DNA of 64,000 nt, taken from contig NZ_CP159342.1 in assembly GCF_040499845.1 (NCBI RefSeq), positions 3,534,001 to 3,598,000 on the forward strand. Reading direction: 5' to 3'. The notes below the pieces were generated by a model. It searched no databases. It was not told the origin of the DNA and worked only from the letters and a program-made list of their open reading frames with translations. Origin of the DNA: Micromonospora sp. CCTCC AA 2012012 (GTDB taxonomy: Bacteria; Actinomycetota; Actinomycetes; Mycobacteriales; Micromonosporaceae). Below are positions 1-9,130 of this stretch, in pieces. The position numbers and the translations under genes were made by a program. Position 1 is the first letter of the stretch. Every line of letters begins with the position of its first letter.

Positions 1-1350
1 GGTGCTGCCGTTGCAGGTCGGGCTGTTGCCGTACGACGACGAGCCGCTGCCGACGGCGAGCAGGTAGAAGAAGTGGTTCGCCACGCCGGACGAGTAGTGG
101 ACGTCCAGGCGGCCCACCGAGCTGCTGTAGCAGTCCGCCGAGCTGCCGTCCTTGGACGGCTTGTCCATGTAGCGCAGCGGGACGCCGGAGGTGCGCACCT
201 TCTCGCCGATCAGGTAGTCGCCCGGGTCCTTGGCGTTGTTCGCGTAGAACTCGACCAGGGTGCCGAAGATGTCGCTGGTGGCCTCGTTGAGGCCGCCGGA
301 CTCACCGCTGTAGCGCAGACCCGCGGTGTTGCTGGTGACGCCGTGGCTCATCTCGTGCCCGGCGACGTCCAGCGAGGTCAGCGGGTACCAGCCGGAGCCG
401 CCGTCGCCGTAGGTCATGCAGAAGCAGGAGTCGCTCCAGAACGCGTTGGCGTAGTTGGTGCTGTAGTGCACCCGGCTGTACGCGCCGACCCCGTCGTTGC
501 GGATGCCGTTGCGGCCGAAGGTGTTCTTGTAGAAGTCCCAGGTCTCCTGCGCGCCGAAGGCGGCGTCCGCGGCGGCGGTCTGCCGGTTGGCCAGGGTGCC
601 GTCACCGAAGACGTTCGAGGTGCTGGTGACCAGGGTGCCGGTGCCGCTGGTGCCACCGTTGAGGTCGTAGGTCTTGTGCCCGCCCCGGGTGGCGTCGGCG
701 AGCTGCCAGGTGCCGCCGGAGGCGGTGCTGCCCACGGTCACCGAGCCGGAGTGGAAGGTGTTTCCGGTGCCGTCGCGCTGCACACCCTCCCACGAGTCGC
801 GGACCTTGCCGCTGGTGGCGTCGACCAGCACGTGCAGCTCGCTGGGGGTGCCGTCGGCGTACGCGCCGCCCACGACGACCTCGTAGGCCAGGGCGGTGCC
901 GGCGGCCTCGGCGTCGTACACGAGCTGGCTACCGTCGACGCGGCGGGTGGCGGCGGTGGAGGCGGCCAGTGCGGCGCGGCCCGCGGCGGCGGCGCTGACC
1001 TTGGCCTTCGCGCCCCGGGTGGGGGCCGCGGCGAGGCTCTGGCTGGCGCCCCGCCAGGTGTTGCCCTTGCCCAGGTGGACGACGGTGTCGCCGCCGAGGA
1101 CCGGCAGGCCGTCCTGGTAGCGGTTGAGCCGGACGTGCTCCGTGCCGTCGGCGTCCTTCGACACGTTCTTCAGGGTGAAGTTCGAGCCGTCGGCGACCAG
1201 CGAGCTGCCCGAGTGGGCCTTGAGCTGCGCCACCGCGCGGGTGAACGCGTCACTGGAGACCGGCGCGGCGGAGGCCGTGCTCGGCAGCGTGCCGGCCGCG
1301 GCCAGCAGCGCGGCCGTGGCCAGTCCGCCCAGGAGAGTGGTACGACGCAT
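1..1350 (-). CDS. Secreted M4-family (thermolysin-like) zinc metalloprotease, truncated by the window edge
   Basis: About 450 N-terminal residues are visible; the C-terminus lies outside the window. The protein starts MRRTTLLGGLATAALLAAAG, a Tat/Sec-like signal peptide with a hydrophobic core and an Ala-rich cleavage region (STASAAP). A propeptide follows, with FTP and PepSY-like features (GLPVLGGDTVVHL; TALAYEVVVGG), and then the catalytic domain. The zinc-binding HExxH is present as DVAGHEMSHGVTSNTAG and the third ligand glutamate as GGLNEATSDIFG, both hallmarks of family M4. It is expected to be secreted as a zymogen and to activate itself by removing its propeptide. The gene is read leftward from an ATG and has a long AT-richer upstream region of its own. 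Family call is firm; substrate unknown. Confidence 0.95.
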   Translation of the reverse strand, partial: MRRTTLLGGLATAALLAAAGTLPSTASAAPVSSDAFTRAVAQLKAHSGSSLVADGSNFTLKNVSKDADGTEHVRLNRYQDGLPVLGGDTVVHLGKGNTWRGASQSLAAAPTRGAKAKVSAAAAGRAALAASTAATRRVDGSQLVYDAEAAGTALAYEVVVGGAYADGTPSELHVLVDATSGKVRDSWEGVQRDGTGNTFHSGSVTVGSTASGGTWQLADATRGGHKTYDLNGGTSGTGTLVTSTSNVFGDGTLANRQTAAADAAFGAQETWDFYKNTFGRNGIRNDGVGAYSRVHYSTNYANAFWSDSCFCMTYGDGGSGWYPLTSLDVAGHEMSHGVTSNTAGLRYSGESGGLNEATSDIFGTLVEFYANNAKDPGDYLIGEKVRTSGVPLRYMDKPSKDGSSADCYSSSVGRLDVHYSSGVANHFFYLLAVGSGSSSYGNSPTCNGST

Positions 1351-1713
1351 GAAGTTCCTACCTTCACTAGGACTGCCGGTCGGGGGGGTGCCGACCGACG
1401 GGTGGTCCGCCGGTGGTGGGCGACAGACCGGTCGCGTCCCCGCAGGTGACAGGGCGTGACGGCGCACACGGGATCGATGAACGAAAGATCCTCGATGCGT
1501 TGTTGCATATTTTTGCGCCATCGGGCCCTTCTCTGTCACGACCTACGGACAAGATTTTTTCCGTGACTTTTCGTGTTCCGTCAACCACGCGGTGAGATGA
1601 GGCTCTGCCGAGGGGGTGTCGTCCGCCGCGTCGCGTGGCAACCTGTCGCATCCCTCGGGCAGGATGCTCCTCGTGCGCCACCACCGGAACGACCAGCCGA
1701 CCGGAGCCCGCCG
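1351..1713. other. Divergent intergenic region, no gene
   Basis: This is a 363-base gap between the leftward metalloprotease and the rightward repair operon. It contains the most AT-rich stretch of the neighbourhood (about 1495-1585, with runs of T), as expected for divergent promoters. I could not fix a convincing -35/-10 pair for either direction. An open frame extends upstream from the HerA-like start into this region, but its translation has no conserved look, so I treat the region as regulatory. Confidence 0.5.
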
Positions 1714-3462
1714 ATGACCGACGACCTGCTCGACGGCCCCGGCGAGGTCGTCGGCCGGGTGCTCGGCACCGCCGACGCCACCCCGCTCACCTTCTGGACC
1801 GCCGTCGCCCCCGGCAGCTACCTCCAGCTCGACGACGTCGTGGTGACCCGCCGTGAGCTGCCCGACCGCGAGCCGGTGACGATCGCCGGCGTGGTCACCC
1901 AGGTGCGGGCCCGGCACGAGGGCGCGCAGTTCGACTCCGACGTCTTTGCCATCGCCGACGGCACCCTGCCGGCCCAGGTCCAGGAGGCCGCCGAGGTCAC
2001 CACCACCCGGGTCGACCCGGAGCTGTACGTGCCGCCCACCCCCGGTGCCGTGGTGCACCGGGCCGAGGGCGACGCGCGGGCGCGGGCGCTGCACTTCGAC
2101 CGGATGGAACGGCGCATCCCGATGGGCATGGGCCGCGACGGCGTGCCGGTCTACCTCAACGCCGACTTCCTGGACGGCAGCCGGGGCGCGCACGTCTCGA
2201 TCTCCGGCATCTCCGGGGTGGCCACCAAGACCAGCTTCGCGACGTTCCTGCTCTACTCGGTGTTCCGCTCGGGGGTGCTCGGCGGCGACGCGGTCAACGC
2301 CAAGGCCCTGATCTTCAACGTCAAGGGCGAGGACCTGCTCTTCCTCGACCACCCCAACACCCGCCTCGACGACGCCACCCGCGCCGCCTACGCGAAGCTC
2401 GGGCTGGACGCGGGTGCCTTCCCCGACGTGCGGGTCTACGCCCCGCCCCGGGTCGGTGACTCCTCCGGCACACCCGACGTGAGCAGCCGGCTCACCGGGG
2501 TGGACAGCTTCTACTGGACGCTGAGCGAGTTCTGCGCCGACCGCCTGCTGCCCTACGTCTTCGCCGACGCCGACGACGAACGCCAGCAGTACACGATGGT
2601 GGTCCACTCGGTCGCCGCCCACCTGGCCCGGTACGCCCAGCCCGCCGACGGCGGGGTCAGCATCGACGGCGTCCGCCTCGGGTCGTACGCGGACCTGGTC
2701 GACCACGTCGTGGAGCGGCTCAACGACGACGAGACCCGCGCCGAGTGGGCCGGCAGCGCGGTCGGTCTCGGCACCGTCAACGCCTTCGCCCGCCGGCTGA
2801 TCGGCAGCAAGAAGGACCTCGGCCGGCTGCTGCGGGGCGACCTGGCCACCCGCCGCCCGCACTCGATCAACACCGCGGAGAGCGCCCAGGTCACCGTCGT
2901 CGACCTGCACAACCTCCCCGACCGGGCCCAGCGCTTCGTGGTCGGCGTGACGCTCAAGAGCGAGTTCGAGCGCAAGGAGAAGGCCGGCACCGCCAAGCCG
3001 TTGCTCTTCGTCGTCCTCGACGAGCTGAACAAGTACGCGCCCCGCGAGGGCTCGTCGCCGATCAAGGAGGTGCTGCTGGACATCGCCGAGCGGGGCCGCT
3101 CGCTCGGGGTGATCCTGGTCGGCGCCCAGCAGACGGCGAGCGAGGTGGAACGGCGGATCGTGACCAACTCGGCGATCCGGGTCGTCGGCCGGCTCGACCC
3201 GGCCGAGGCGTCCCGCCCGGAATACGGCTTCCTCCCGCCCGCCCAACGGCAGCGCGCCCTGCTGGCCAAGCCGGGCACCATGTTCGTCAACCAGCCGGAC
3301 ATCCCCGTCCCGCTCTGCCTGGAGTTCCCCTTCCCGGCCTGGGCCACCCGGGTCTCCGAGGCCGGCCGCGCGCCGTCGGAGACGCTGCGCTCGATCACCC
3401 AGTCGGCCGACCCGTTCGCCGTCGTCGGCTCCGGCACCACCGACGACGACATCCCGTTCTAG
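1714..3462 (+). CDS. HerA-like hexameric DNA-translocase ATPase (HerA/FtsK superfamily)
   Basis: A 582-residue ATP-binding protein that heads a coupled operon with sbcD, sbcC and a NurA-like nuclease. Archaeal HerA is a ring-shaped DNA translocase that drives NurA in DNA-end resection. The first ~100 residues resemble the beta-barrel (HAS-barrel) region of HerA proteins. The P-loop region at residues 165-174 reads GISGVATKTS, a departure from the textbook GxxGxGK(S/T). Walker B is LLFVVLDELNKYAP near residues 430-443. A stretch ERGRSLGVILVGAQQTASEV follows, typical of the sensor/arginine-finger region. I chose the ATG at 1714 because homology begins there and a GGAG lies upstream; an open frame continues 141 bases further but looks non-coding. 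The next gene begins 11 bases after the stop. Confidence 0.85.
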   Translation: MTDDLLDGPGEVVGRVLGTADATPLTFWTAVAPGSYLQLDDVVVTRRELPDREPVTIAGVVTQVRARHEGAQFDSDVFAIADGTLPAQVQEAAEVTTTRVDPELYVPPTPGAVVHRAEGDARARALHFDRMERRIPMGMGRDGVPVYLNADFLDGSRGAHVSISGISGVATKTSFATFLLYSVFRSGVLGGDAVNAKALIFNVKGEDLLFLDHPNTRLDDATRAAYAKLGLDAGAFPDVRVYAPPRVGDSSGTPDVSSRLTGVDSFYWTLSEFCADRLLPYVFADADDERQQYTMVVHSVAAHLARYAQPADGGVSIDGVRLGSYADLVDHVVERLNDDETRAEWAGSAVGLGTVNAFARRLIGSKKDLGRLLRGDLATRRPHSINTAESAQVTVVDLHNLPDRAQRFVVGVTLKSEFERKEKAGTAKPLLFVVLDELNKYAPREGSSPIKEVLLDIAERGRSLGVILVGAQQTASEVERRIVTNSAIRVVGRLDPAEASRPEYGFLPPAQRQRALLAKPGTMFVNQPDIPVPLCLEFPFPAWATRVSEAGRAPSETLRSITQSADPFAVVGSGTTDDDIPF

Positions 3463-3473
3463 GGGGTCCCGCC

Positions 3474-4622
3474 ATGAAGATCCTGCACACCTCCGACTGG
3501 CACGTCGGCAAGGTGCTCAAGGGGCGCTCCCGGGCCGAGGAGCACACCCAGGTGCTGGCCCAGGTCATCGAGATCGCCAACGCCGAGCGCCCCGACCTGG
3601 TCATCGTGGCCGGCGACCTCTACGACACCGCCGCACCCACCCCGGACGCCACCCGGCTGGTCACCCGGGCGCTGACCGCGCTGCGGCGTACCGGCGCGGA
3701 CGTGGTGGCGATCGGCGGCAACCACGACAACGGTCAGGCCCTCGACGCCCTGCGGCCCTGGGCGGAGGCCGCCGGGATCACCCTGCGCGGCGGCGTCCGG
3801 GACAACCCGGCCGAGCACGTCATCGACGGCGTCACCCGCGACGGCGAGCGCTGGCAGCTCGCCGCGCTGCCCTTCCTCTCCCAGCGGTACGCCGTCCGCG
3901 CCGTGGAGATGTACGACCTGACCGCCGCCGAGGCGAACCAGACGTACGCCGACCACCTCGGCCGGGTCCTCGCCCGGCTCACCGAGGGCTTCGCCGAACC
4001 CGACCGGGTGCACCTGGTCACCGCCCACCTGACCGTGGTCGGGGCGGCCACCGGCGGCGGCGAGCGGGACGCGCACACCGTGCTCGGCTACGCCGTGCCG
4101 GCCACCGTCTTCCCCGGCACCGCGCACTACGTGGCGCTCGGGCACCTGCACCGCTCGCAGCGGGTGATCGGCCCCTGCCCGGTGCGCTACAGCGGCAGCC
4201 CGCTCGCCGTCGACTTCGGCGAGGAGGAGAACGTGGGCTCGGTGACGCTGGTCGAGGTGACCGCACGGACCGCCGCGCAGATCCGGGAGGTGCCGGTGCC
4301 GGGGGCCATCCCGCTGCGCACCGTCCGGGGCACCCTGGCCCAGCTCGCGGAGATCGAGGCACCCGAGGGCTGGCTGCGGGTGTACGTCCGCGAGCAGCCC
4401 CGCGCCGGGCTCCGCGAGGAGGTGCAGGACCTGCTCCCCGGGGCGGTGGAGATCCGGATCGATCCCGAGCTGGCCGCCGTCCCCGGCAGCGGCACCCGCA
4501 CCGCCCAGCGGGCCGGCCGCTCGCCCCGCGACCTCTTCGCCGACTACCTCGGCAGCAAGGGCCACGTCGACGACGGCGTCCGGGAGCTCTTCGACGAGCT
4601 GCTCGAGGAGGTCGACCGCTGA
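3474..4622 (+). CDS. sbcD: Exonuclease subunit SbcD (Mre11-type metallophosphoesterase)
   Basis: A 382-residue nuclease subunit of the SbcCD complex, which opens and trims hairpins and protein-blocked DNA ends. The metallophosphoesterase motifs appear in order: D8-x-H10 in TSDWHVGK, GDLYD (D48), GNHD (N83, H84), TAHLT and GHLH. Two di-metal ligand motifs lie in the last pair. Length is normal for the family. The ATG at 3474 lies 11 bases past the preceding stop, with a G-rich AGGGGG ribosome-binding site. The stop overlaps the next ATG as TGATG, so sbcC translation is probably coupled. Confidence 0.96.
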   Translation: MKILHTSDWHVGKVLKGRSRAEEHTQVLAQVIEIANAERPDLVIVAGDLYDTAAPTPDATRLVTRALTALRRTGADVVAIGGNHDNGQALDALRPWAEAAGITLRGGVRDNPAEHVIDGVTRDGERWQLAALPFLSQRYAVRAVEMYDLTAAEANQTYADHLGRVLARLTEGFAEPDRVHLVTAHLTVVGAATGGGERDAHTVLGYAVPATVFPGTAHYVALGHLHRSQRVIGPCPVRYSGSPLAVDFGEEENVGSVTLVEVTARTAAQIREVPVPGAIPLRTVRGTLAQLAEIEAPEGWLRVYVREQPRAGLREEVQDLLPGAVEIRIDPELAAVPGSGTRTAQRAGRSPRDLFADYLGSKGHVDDGVRELFDELLEEVDR

Positions 4623-7096
4623 TGCGCCCCATCCGGCTGGACATGGCGGGCTTCACCGTCTTCCGCGACGAGACCACGGTCGACTTCACCGACGCGGACT
4701 TCTTCGCGCTGGTCGGACCGACCGGCTCCGGCAAGTCGACGGTGCTCGACGCGATCTGTTTCGCCCTCTACGGCACGGTGCCCCGCTGGGGCGGCACCCG
4801 GGGCCTGGCCAACGCGCTCGCCCCGTCGGCCACCGAGGCCCGGGTCCGGCTGGTCTTCGAGTCCGCCGGCGACCGCTACGTCGCGACCCGGGTGGTCCGC
4901 CGGGACGGGCGGGGCACGGTCAAGACCGCGAACGCCGGCCTCCAGCTCATGCCCTCCGGGTTCGACGTGACGAAGCTCGACACGGGCCTGAGCCCGGAGG
5001 ATCTCGGCGAGGTGGTGGCGGGCACCCCCGCCGAGATGGAGCAGGCGGTGCTGACGGCGGTCGGGCTGCCGTACGAGCAGTTCACCAGCTGCGTGCTGCT
5101 GCCCCAGGGGCAGTTCGCCGACTTCCTGCACGCGAAGCCGGCCACCCGCCAGCAGATCCTGGTCAACCTGCTCGACCTCGGCGTCTACGAGCAGGTGCAG
5201 AAGCGCGCCACGGAACGCGCCGGGCAGGCCGAGGCGAAGCTGGAGGCCGTGGACCGGATGCTCGGCGGGCTCGCCGACGTCGACGACGAGACGGTGGCCG
5301 GGGCGCAGGCGCAGGTCGACCGGATGCGCGAGCTGGGCGGGGCGGTCGCGGTGGCCGTACCGGAGCTGGAGCGCGCCCGGGCGACGGCGCGGGAGGCGAC
5401 GACGGCGCTGGCCGACCTCGACGCCGAGCTGGCGGTGCTGGCCGCGGTGCGCGCCCCCGACGGGATCGCCGAGCTGGCCCGGGCGGTCACCGACGCCCGG
5501 ACGGCCGCCGACGGGGCCGCCGCGGCGGTGGCGCTGGCCGAGGAGCGGGAGGAGAAGCTGCGCGGCGAGCTGGCCGCGGCCGGTGACGAGAGCGCGCTGC
5601 GCCTGCACCTGAAGGCGTACGCCGACCGGGACCGGCTGACCGGCGAGGCCGAGACGGCCCGCGCGGCGGTGGCCACGGCGCAGGCCGAGCACGACGCGGC
5701 GGCCGGCGCGCTGGCGGCGGCCCGGGTGGCCGCCGAACGGGCCGACGTGGAGCTGGAGGCGGCGTTCCGGGCGCACGACGAGGCGAAGGCCACCGACCAG
5801 GCCGTCGCGCTGCGGGCGCACCTGGTCGACGGCGCGCCCTGCCCGGTCTGCGAGCAGCCGGTGGCGCGGGTGCCCGCGGTGCCGGCCGGGTCGGCGGTGG
5901 CCGCGGCGCTGGCCGCCGGGAAGGCCGCGCGGGCGGCCAGCGAGGCGGCGAAGCGGGCGGTGCAGGAGCGGGACGCGGCCGCCCGCGACCTGGAACGCGT
6001 GCTGCTGCGCGCCCGCGCCCAGGACGACCAGCTGCGGGCCCGGCTGGCCGAGCTGGACGGTCAGCTCGCCGACGCCGCCGCCCCGGCGGCGCTACGGGAG
6101 GCGCTGGACGAGCACGCCCGGCTGCGCCGGGTGCTGGAGGAGGCGGCCGGTGCCGTACGGGCCGGTCGGGACGCCGCCCGACGGGCCCGGGGCGCGCTGG
6201 ACGCCGCCCAGGAGCGGCTGCGCCGGGCCTGGCGGGACTTCGACACCGCCCGGGACCGGCTGGCCCGGTTCGGCCCGCCCGCCGCCGACCGGGACGACGT
6301 GGCCGCCGCCTGGGCCACCCTGGCCGGCTGGGCCGGCGGGGAGGCCGACCGGCGGCGGGCCGACCGCGCCGGGCTGGTCGCCTCGGTCGGTGCCGCCCAG
6401 GCGGCGGCGACCGGCGTCGAGGAGCGGATCGCCGCGCTCTTCACCGCCGTCGGGCTGGACGTCGCCGACGACCCGGGCCGGGCCGCCGCGGTGGCGGTGG
6501 AACGGGCCGAGGCCGAGCTGCGCCGGCTGGTCGAGCGCCGCGAGCAGGCCGCCGAGCTGCGCGAGCAGCGCACCGGCCACGAGCGGGAGTCCCAGGTGGC
6601 CCGGGCCCTCGCGGGGCACCTGCGGGCCAACAACTTCGAGCGGTGGCTGCTGGCGGAGGCGCTGGACCTGCTGGTCGACGGCGCGTCGCGGATCCTGCGC
6701 GAGCTCTCCACCGGCCAGTACGACCTGGTGCACGACAAGGGCGAGTTCTTCGTGGTGGACCATCACGACGCCGGGCTGCGCCGGGGCGTCCGCACCCTCT
6801 CCGGTGGGGAGACGTTCCAGGCGTCGCTGGCGCTCGCGCTGGCCCTGTCGGAGCAGCTCGCCGGGATGTCAACCACCGCCGCCAGCCTGGAGTCGATCGT
6901 CCTGGACGAGGGCTTCGGCACCCTGGACGCGGCCACCCTGGACACCGTCGCCGCCACCCTGGAGAACCTGGCCGCCCGGGGTGACCGGATGGTCGGGGTG
7001 GTCACCCACGTACCCGCGCTGGCCGACCGGATCCCGGTCCGCTTCGAGGTCCGCAAGGACGCCCGCAGCGCCCGCATCGAACGGACCGGCCTGTGA
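4622..7096 (+). CDS. sbcC: Exonuclease subunit SbcC (Rad50-type SMC-like ATPase)
   Basis: An 824-residue SMC-family ATPase partner of SbcD. The N-terminal Walker A is GPTGSGKST (residues 32-40). A long Ala/Arg/Glu-rich coiled coil follows, interrupted by a zinc hook CPVC at residues 407-410, almost exactly in the middle. The coiled coil then returns to an ABC signature LSGGE near residue 726 and Walker B SIVLDEGFGTLD near residue 760. The protein is shorter than the roughly 1050 residues of E. coli SbcC, mainly through shorter coiled-coil arms, which is common in actinobacteria. It overlaps sbcD by one base and the next gene by four (GTGA). Confidence 0.96.
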   Translation: MRPIRLDMAGFTVFRDETTVDFTDADFFALVGPTGSGKSTVLDAICFALYGTVPRWGGTRGLANALAPSATEARVRLVFESAGDRYVATRVVRRDGRGTVKTANAGLQLMPSGFDVTKLDTGLSPEDLGEVVAGTPAEMEQAVLTAVGLPYEQFTSCVLLPQGQFADFLHAKPATRQQILVNLLDLGVYEQVQKRATERAGQAEAKLEAVDRMLGGLADVDDETVAGAQAQVDRMRELGGAVAVAVPELERARATAREATTALADLDAELAVLAAVRAPDGIAELARAVTDARTAADGAAAAVALAEEREEKLRGELAAAGDESALRLHLKAYADRDRLTGEAETARAAVATAQAEHDAAAGALAAARVAAERADVELEAAFRAHDEAKATDQAVALRAHLVDGAPCPVCEQPVARVPAVPAGSAVAAALAAGKAARAASEAAKRAVQERDAAARDLERVLLRARAQDDQLRARLAELDGQLADAAAPAALREALDEHARLRRVLEEAAGAVRAGRDAARRARGALDAAQERLRRAWRDFDTARDRLARFGPPAADRDDVAAAWATLAGWAGGEADRRRADRAGLVASVGAAQAAATGVEERIAALFTAVGLDVADDPGRAAAVAVERAEAELRRLVERREQAAELREQRTGHERESQVARALAGHLRANNFERWLLAEALDLLVDGASRILRELSTGQYDLVHDKGEFFVVDHHDAGLRRGVRTLSGGETFQASLALALALSEQLAGMSTTAASLESIVLDEGFGTLDAATLDTVAATLENLAARGDRMVGVVTHVPALADRIPVRFEVRKDARSARIERTGL

Positions 7097-8085
7097 GCGC
7101 GAGCCGGCCCGTGGACGGTCCGGCCGGACAGGCGCGGTTCTTCGTCGACGCGTGGGATCCGGCGTACGGGGCGTCGTTCGAGGCGGGCGGGGGTGGGCCG
7201 GCGGCGCCGAGCAGCGCCCAGGTCGACGCCGACGTCGAGCTGCCGGCGGTGGACTGGCGGGCGATCGGGGTACGGCGCGGAGTGCTCGCCCCGGACGTGG
7301 TGCTCCTGGTCGACGGGGTGCGCAGGATCGACGCCAGCGTCTGGACGGCGGAGGAGGACGGCGGTTCCTTTCCCGGCCTGGCCGCCTCGTACGCGGCGGG
7401 GGTGGTCCGCTGCGACCTGGACCGGGGGGTGGCGGAGCTGGCCGGCGCCCGGGTGGGCCGGGGGCTCTTCACCGCCAGCCCGTCGGCGCAGGACGTGGTG
7501 GCCGGGCAGGTCCGCTATCCGGTGCACCGGGTGGGTGGCACCGGCGAGCTGAGCAAGTTGCCGGCCGCCGTGCAGGGCCCACTGACCGCGCTGGAGGTGG
7601 CGGTCTCCGACGCCGCCCGCACCGACGGTGACCTGCTGGTGGTGGACGGCCCGCTGCGGGCCCGCCGCCAGCTGCCGCGCACCTTGGGCTACATCAAGAC
7701 GCAGCACAGCCAGTACCTGGACGCCCGGCTCACCGCGGTGGTGACCGGGCTGGCGGCGGGCGAGCGGTCGCCGGTGTTCCGGCTGGGCACCGCCTGGGGC
7801 GGCTACTCCTGGTATCTGCGGCTGCCGGTGGCGGCCGGGGCGCCGTGGGCGGGCATCGTCCGGATGGAGTGCTCCGCCGAGCTGACCCCGACCGAGGCGA
7901 TCGAGCTGGCCGACCTCTCCCTGGTCACCCTCCCCCGGTTCGCCTCCAACCCGTACAAGGACCCGCGCGCCCCGCAGAACCTGATCCCGATCGCCGGCCT
8001 GGAGCGGCGGCTGCGCGGGCTGCTCGGCGACGCGCGGCTGCTGCACCGGGTGCTCACCGCGGCGGCCCGGGGAGTGCACCGCTGA
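7093..8085 (+). CDS. NurA-like DNA-end-processing nuclease
   Basis: A 330-residue protein with the spaced acidic motifs of the NurA nuclease family (RNase H-like fold). These are VDGVRRID (residues 73-80, Asp 74), VVDGPL (183-188, Asp 185), GYIKTQH (199-205, Lys 202), RMECS (257-261, Glu 259) and a C-terminal DPRAPQNLIPIAGLER. In archaea NurA works with HerA, and with Mre11-Rad50, to resect double-strand breaks. Here the same four partners are encoded side by side, which strongly supports the call. The GTG start overlaps the sbcC stop as GTGA, and the stop overlaps the next ATG as TGATG. Activity itself is inferred, not seen. Confidence 0.85.
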   Translation: MSASRPVDGPAGQARFFVDAWDPAYGASFEAGGGGPAAPSSAQVDADVELPAVDWRAIGVRRGVLAPDVVLLVDGVRRIDASVWTAEEDGGSFPGLAASYAAGVVRCDLDRGVAELAGARVGRGLFTASPSAQDVVAGQVRYPVHRVGGTGELSKLPAAVQGPLTALEVAVSDAARTDGDLLVVDGPLRARRQLPRTLGYIKTQHSQYLDARLTAVVTGLAAGERSPVFRLGTAWGGYSWYLRLPVAAGAPWAGIVRMECSAELTPTEAIELADLSLVTLPRFASNPYKDPRAPQNLIPIAGLERRLRGLLGDARLLHRVLTAAARGVHR

Positions 8086-8942
8086 TGGGGCGGCGACGCG
8101 GTGACGACCGGGTGGTCGAGCAGGTCGACACGGGGCAGGCGGAGCTGGTGCCCGACCCGGACCGGCCGGGTTCGTGGACGCTGCTGCTCGACGGCGCCCC
8201 GCAGTCCCACGTGGACCTCACCGACCCGACCCACCTGGAGTTCGAGTACGTCCGTCGGCTGGCCGCCGCGATCGACCTGGTCGCACCGGCCGGCGCGCCG
8301 CTGCGGGTGCTGCACCTGGGCGGCGGCGCGCTCACCCTGCCCCGCTACGTGTCGGCCACCCGGCCCGGCTCCACCCAGCGGGTGTCCGAGCTGGACGGCG
8401 CCCTGGTGGAGCTGGTCCGGCGGGCGCTTCCGTGGCGTACCGACCCGCGGCTGCGGGTGCGGGTGGCCGACGCCCGGGCCACCCTCGCCGCCAGCCGGGA
8501 GGCGAGCTACGACGTGGTGGTCGCGGACGTCTTCGCCGGTGCCCGCACCCCGGCCCACCTGACCTCCGCGGAGTACGTGGCCGAGGTGGCCCGGGTGCTG
8601 CACCCCGGCGGGTGGTATCTGGCGAACGTCGCGGACGGCCCGCCGCTGCGGCACGTCCGGGCCCAGGTCGCCACGGTCCGCTCGGTGCTGCCCCGGGCCT
8701 GCCTGATCGGGGACGCGGCGGTGCTGCGCGGCCGCCGATACGGCAACCTGGTGCTGGTGGCGGGGCGGGTGGAGCCGCCGGTCCCGGAGCTGACCCGGCG
8801 GGCGGCCGGTGACTGGTTCCCCGGCCGGGTGCTGGCCGGCGAGGAGCTGGACCGGTTCGCCTCGGGCGCTCCGGTGGTCCGGGACGCCGACGCCACCGAC
8901 TCGACGCCACCCCCGCCGGGAATTTTTTCCGTGCGGCGTTGA
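8085..8942 (+). CDS. Spermidine-synthase-fold (class I methyltransferase-like) protein
   Basis: A 285-residue protein with the Rossmann core of the spermidine synthase/methyltransferase superfamily. The nucleotide-binding glycine loop is LHLGGGALTLPRYV, followed by an acidic SELDGALVELV strand and YDVVVADVFAGARTP, which keeps an Asp where spermidine synthases carry catalytic acids. There are no membrane segments, unlike the fused MFS/spermidine-synthase proteins. It is the fifth coupled gene of the repair operon (ATG inside the preceding TGATG). Whether it makes polyamine or takes part in repair is unknown; many actinobacterial homologues are annotated only as spermidine synthase-like. Confidence 0.75.
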   Translation: MGRRRGDDRVVEQVDTGQAELVPDPDRPGSWTLLLDGAPQSHVDLTDPTHLEFEYVRRLAAAIDLVAPAGAPLRVLHLGGGALTLPRYVSATRPGSTQRVSELDGALVELVRRALPWRTDPRLRVRVADARATLAASREASYDVVVADVFAGARTPAHLTSAEYVAEVARVLHPGGWYLANVADGPPLRHVRAQVATVRSVLPRACLIGDAAVLRGRRYGNLVLVAGRVEPPVPELTRRAAGDWFPGRVLAGEELDRFASGAPVVRDADATDSTPPPPGIFSVRR

Positions 8943-9130
8943 TCCGCCGGGCCGGTCGGCCCGTATCCAGGGGCGGCCATGCCCGTGGGGGGTCGGCTGA
9001 TGTCATTGGACACCCGGAGGTCTGCATGCATGCGGTGGCGGCCGGCTGGCACGGCGACATGGTGAGGCCCGAGTGGATGTCCCGGGCCCAGCCGCAGCCC
9101 CGTGCGTCGAGGTCGGGACGGGGGGTCGAC

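Noticed and set aside
1573..1713. Upstream extension of the HerA-like gene to an earlier start
   Set aside because: The extra 47 residues are not family-like, and the ATG at 1714 has a GGAG nearby; the upstream part fits a promoter region better.
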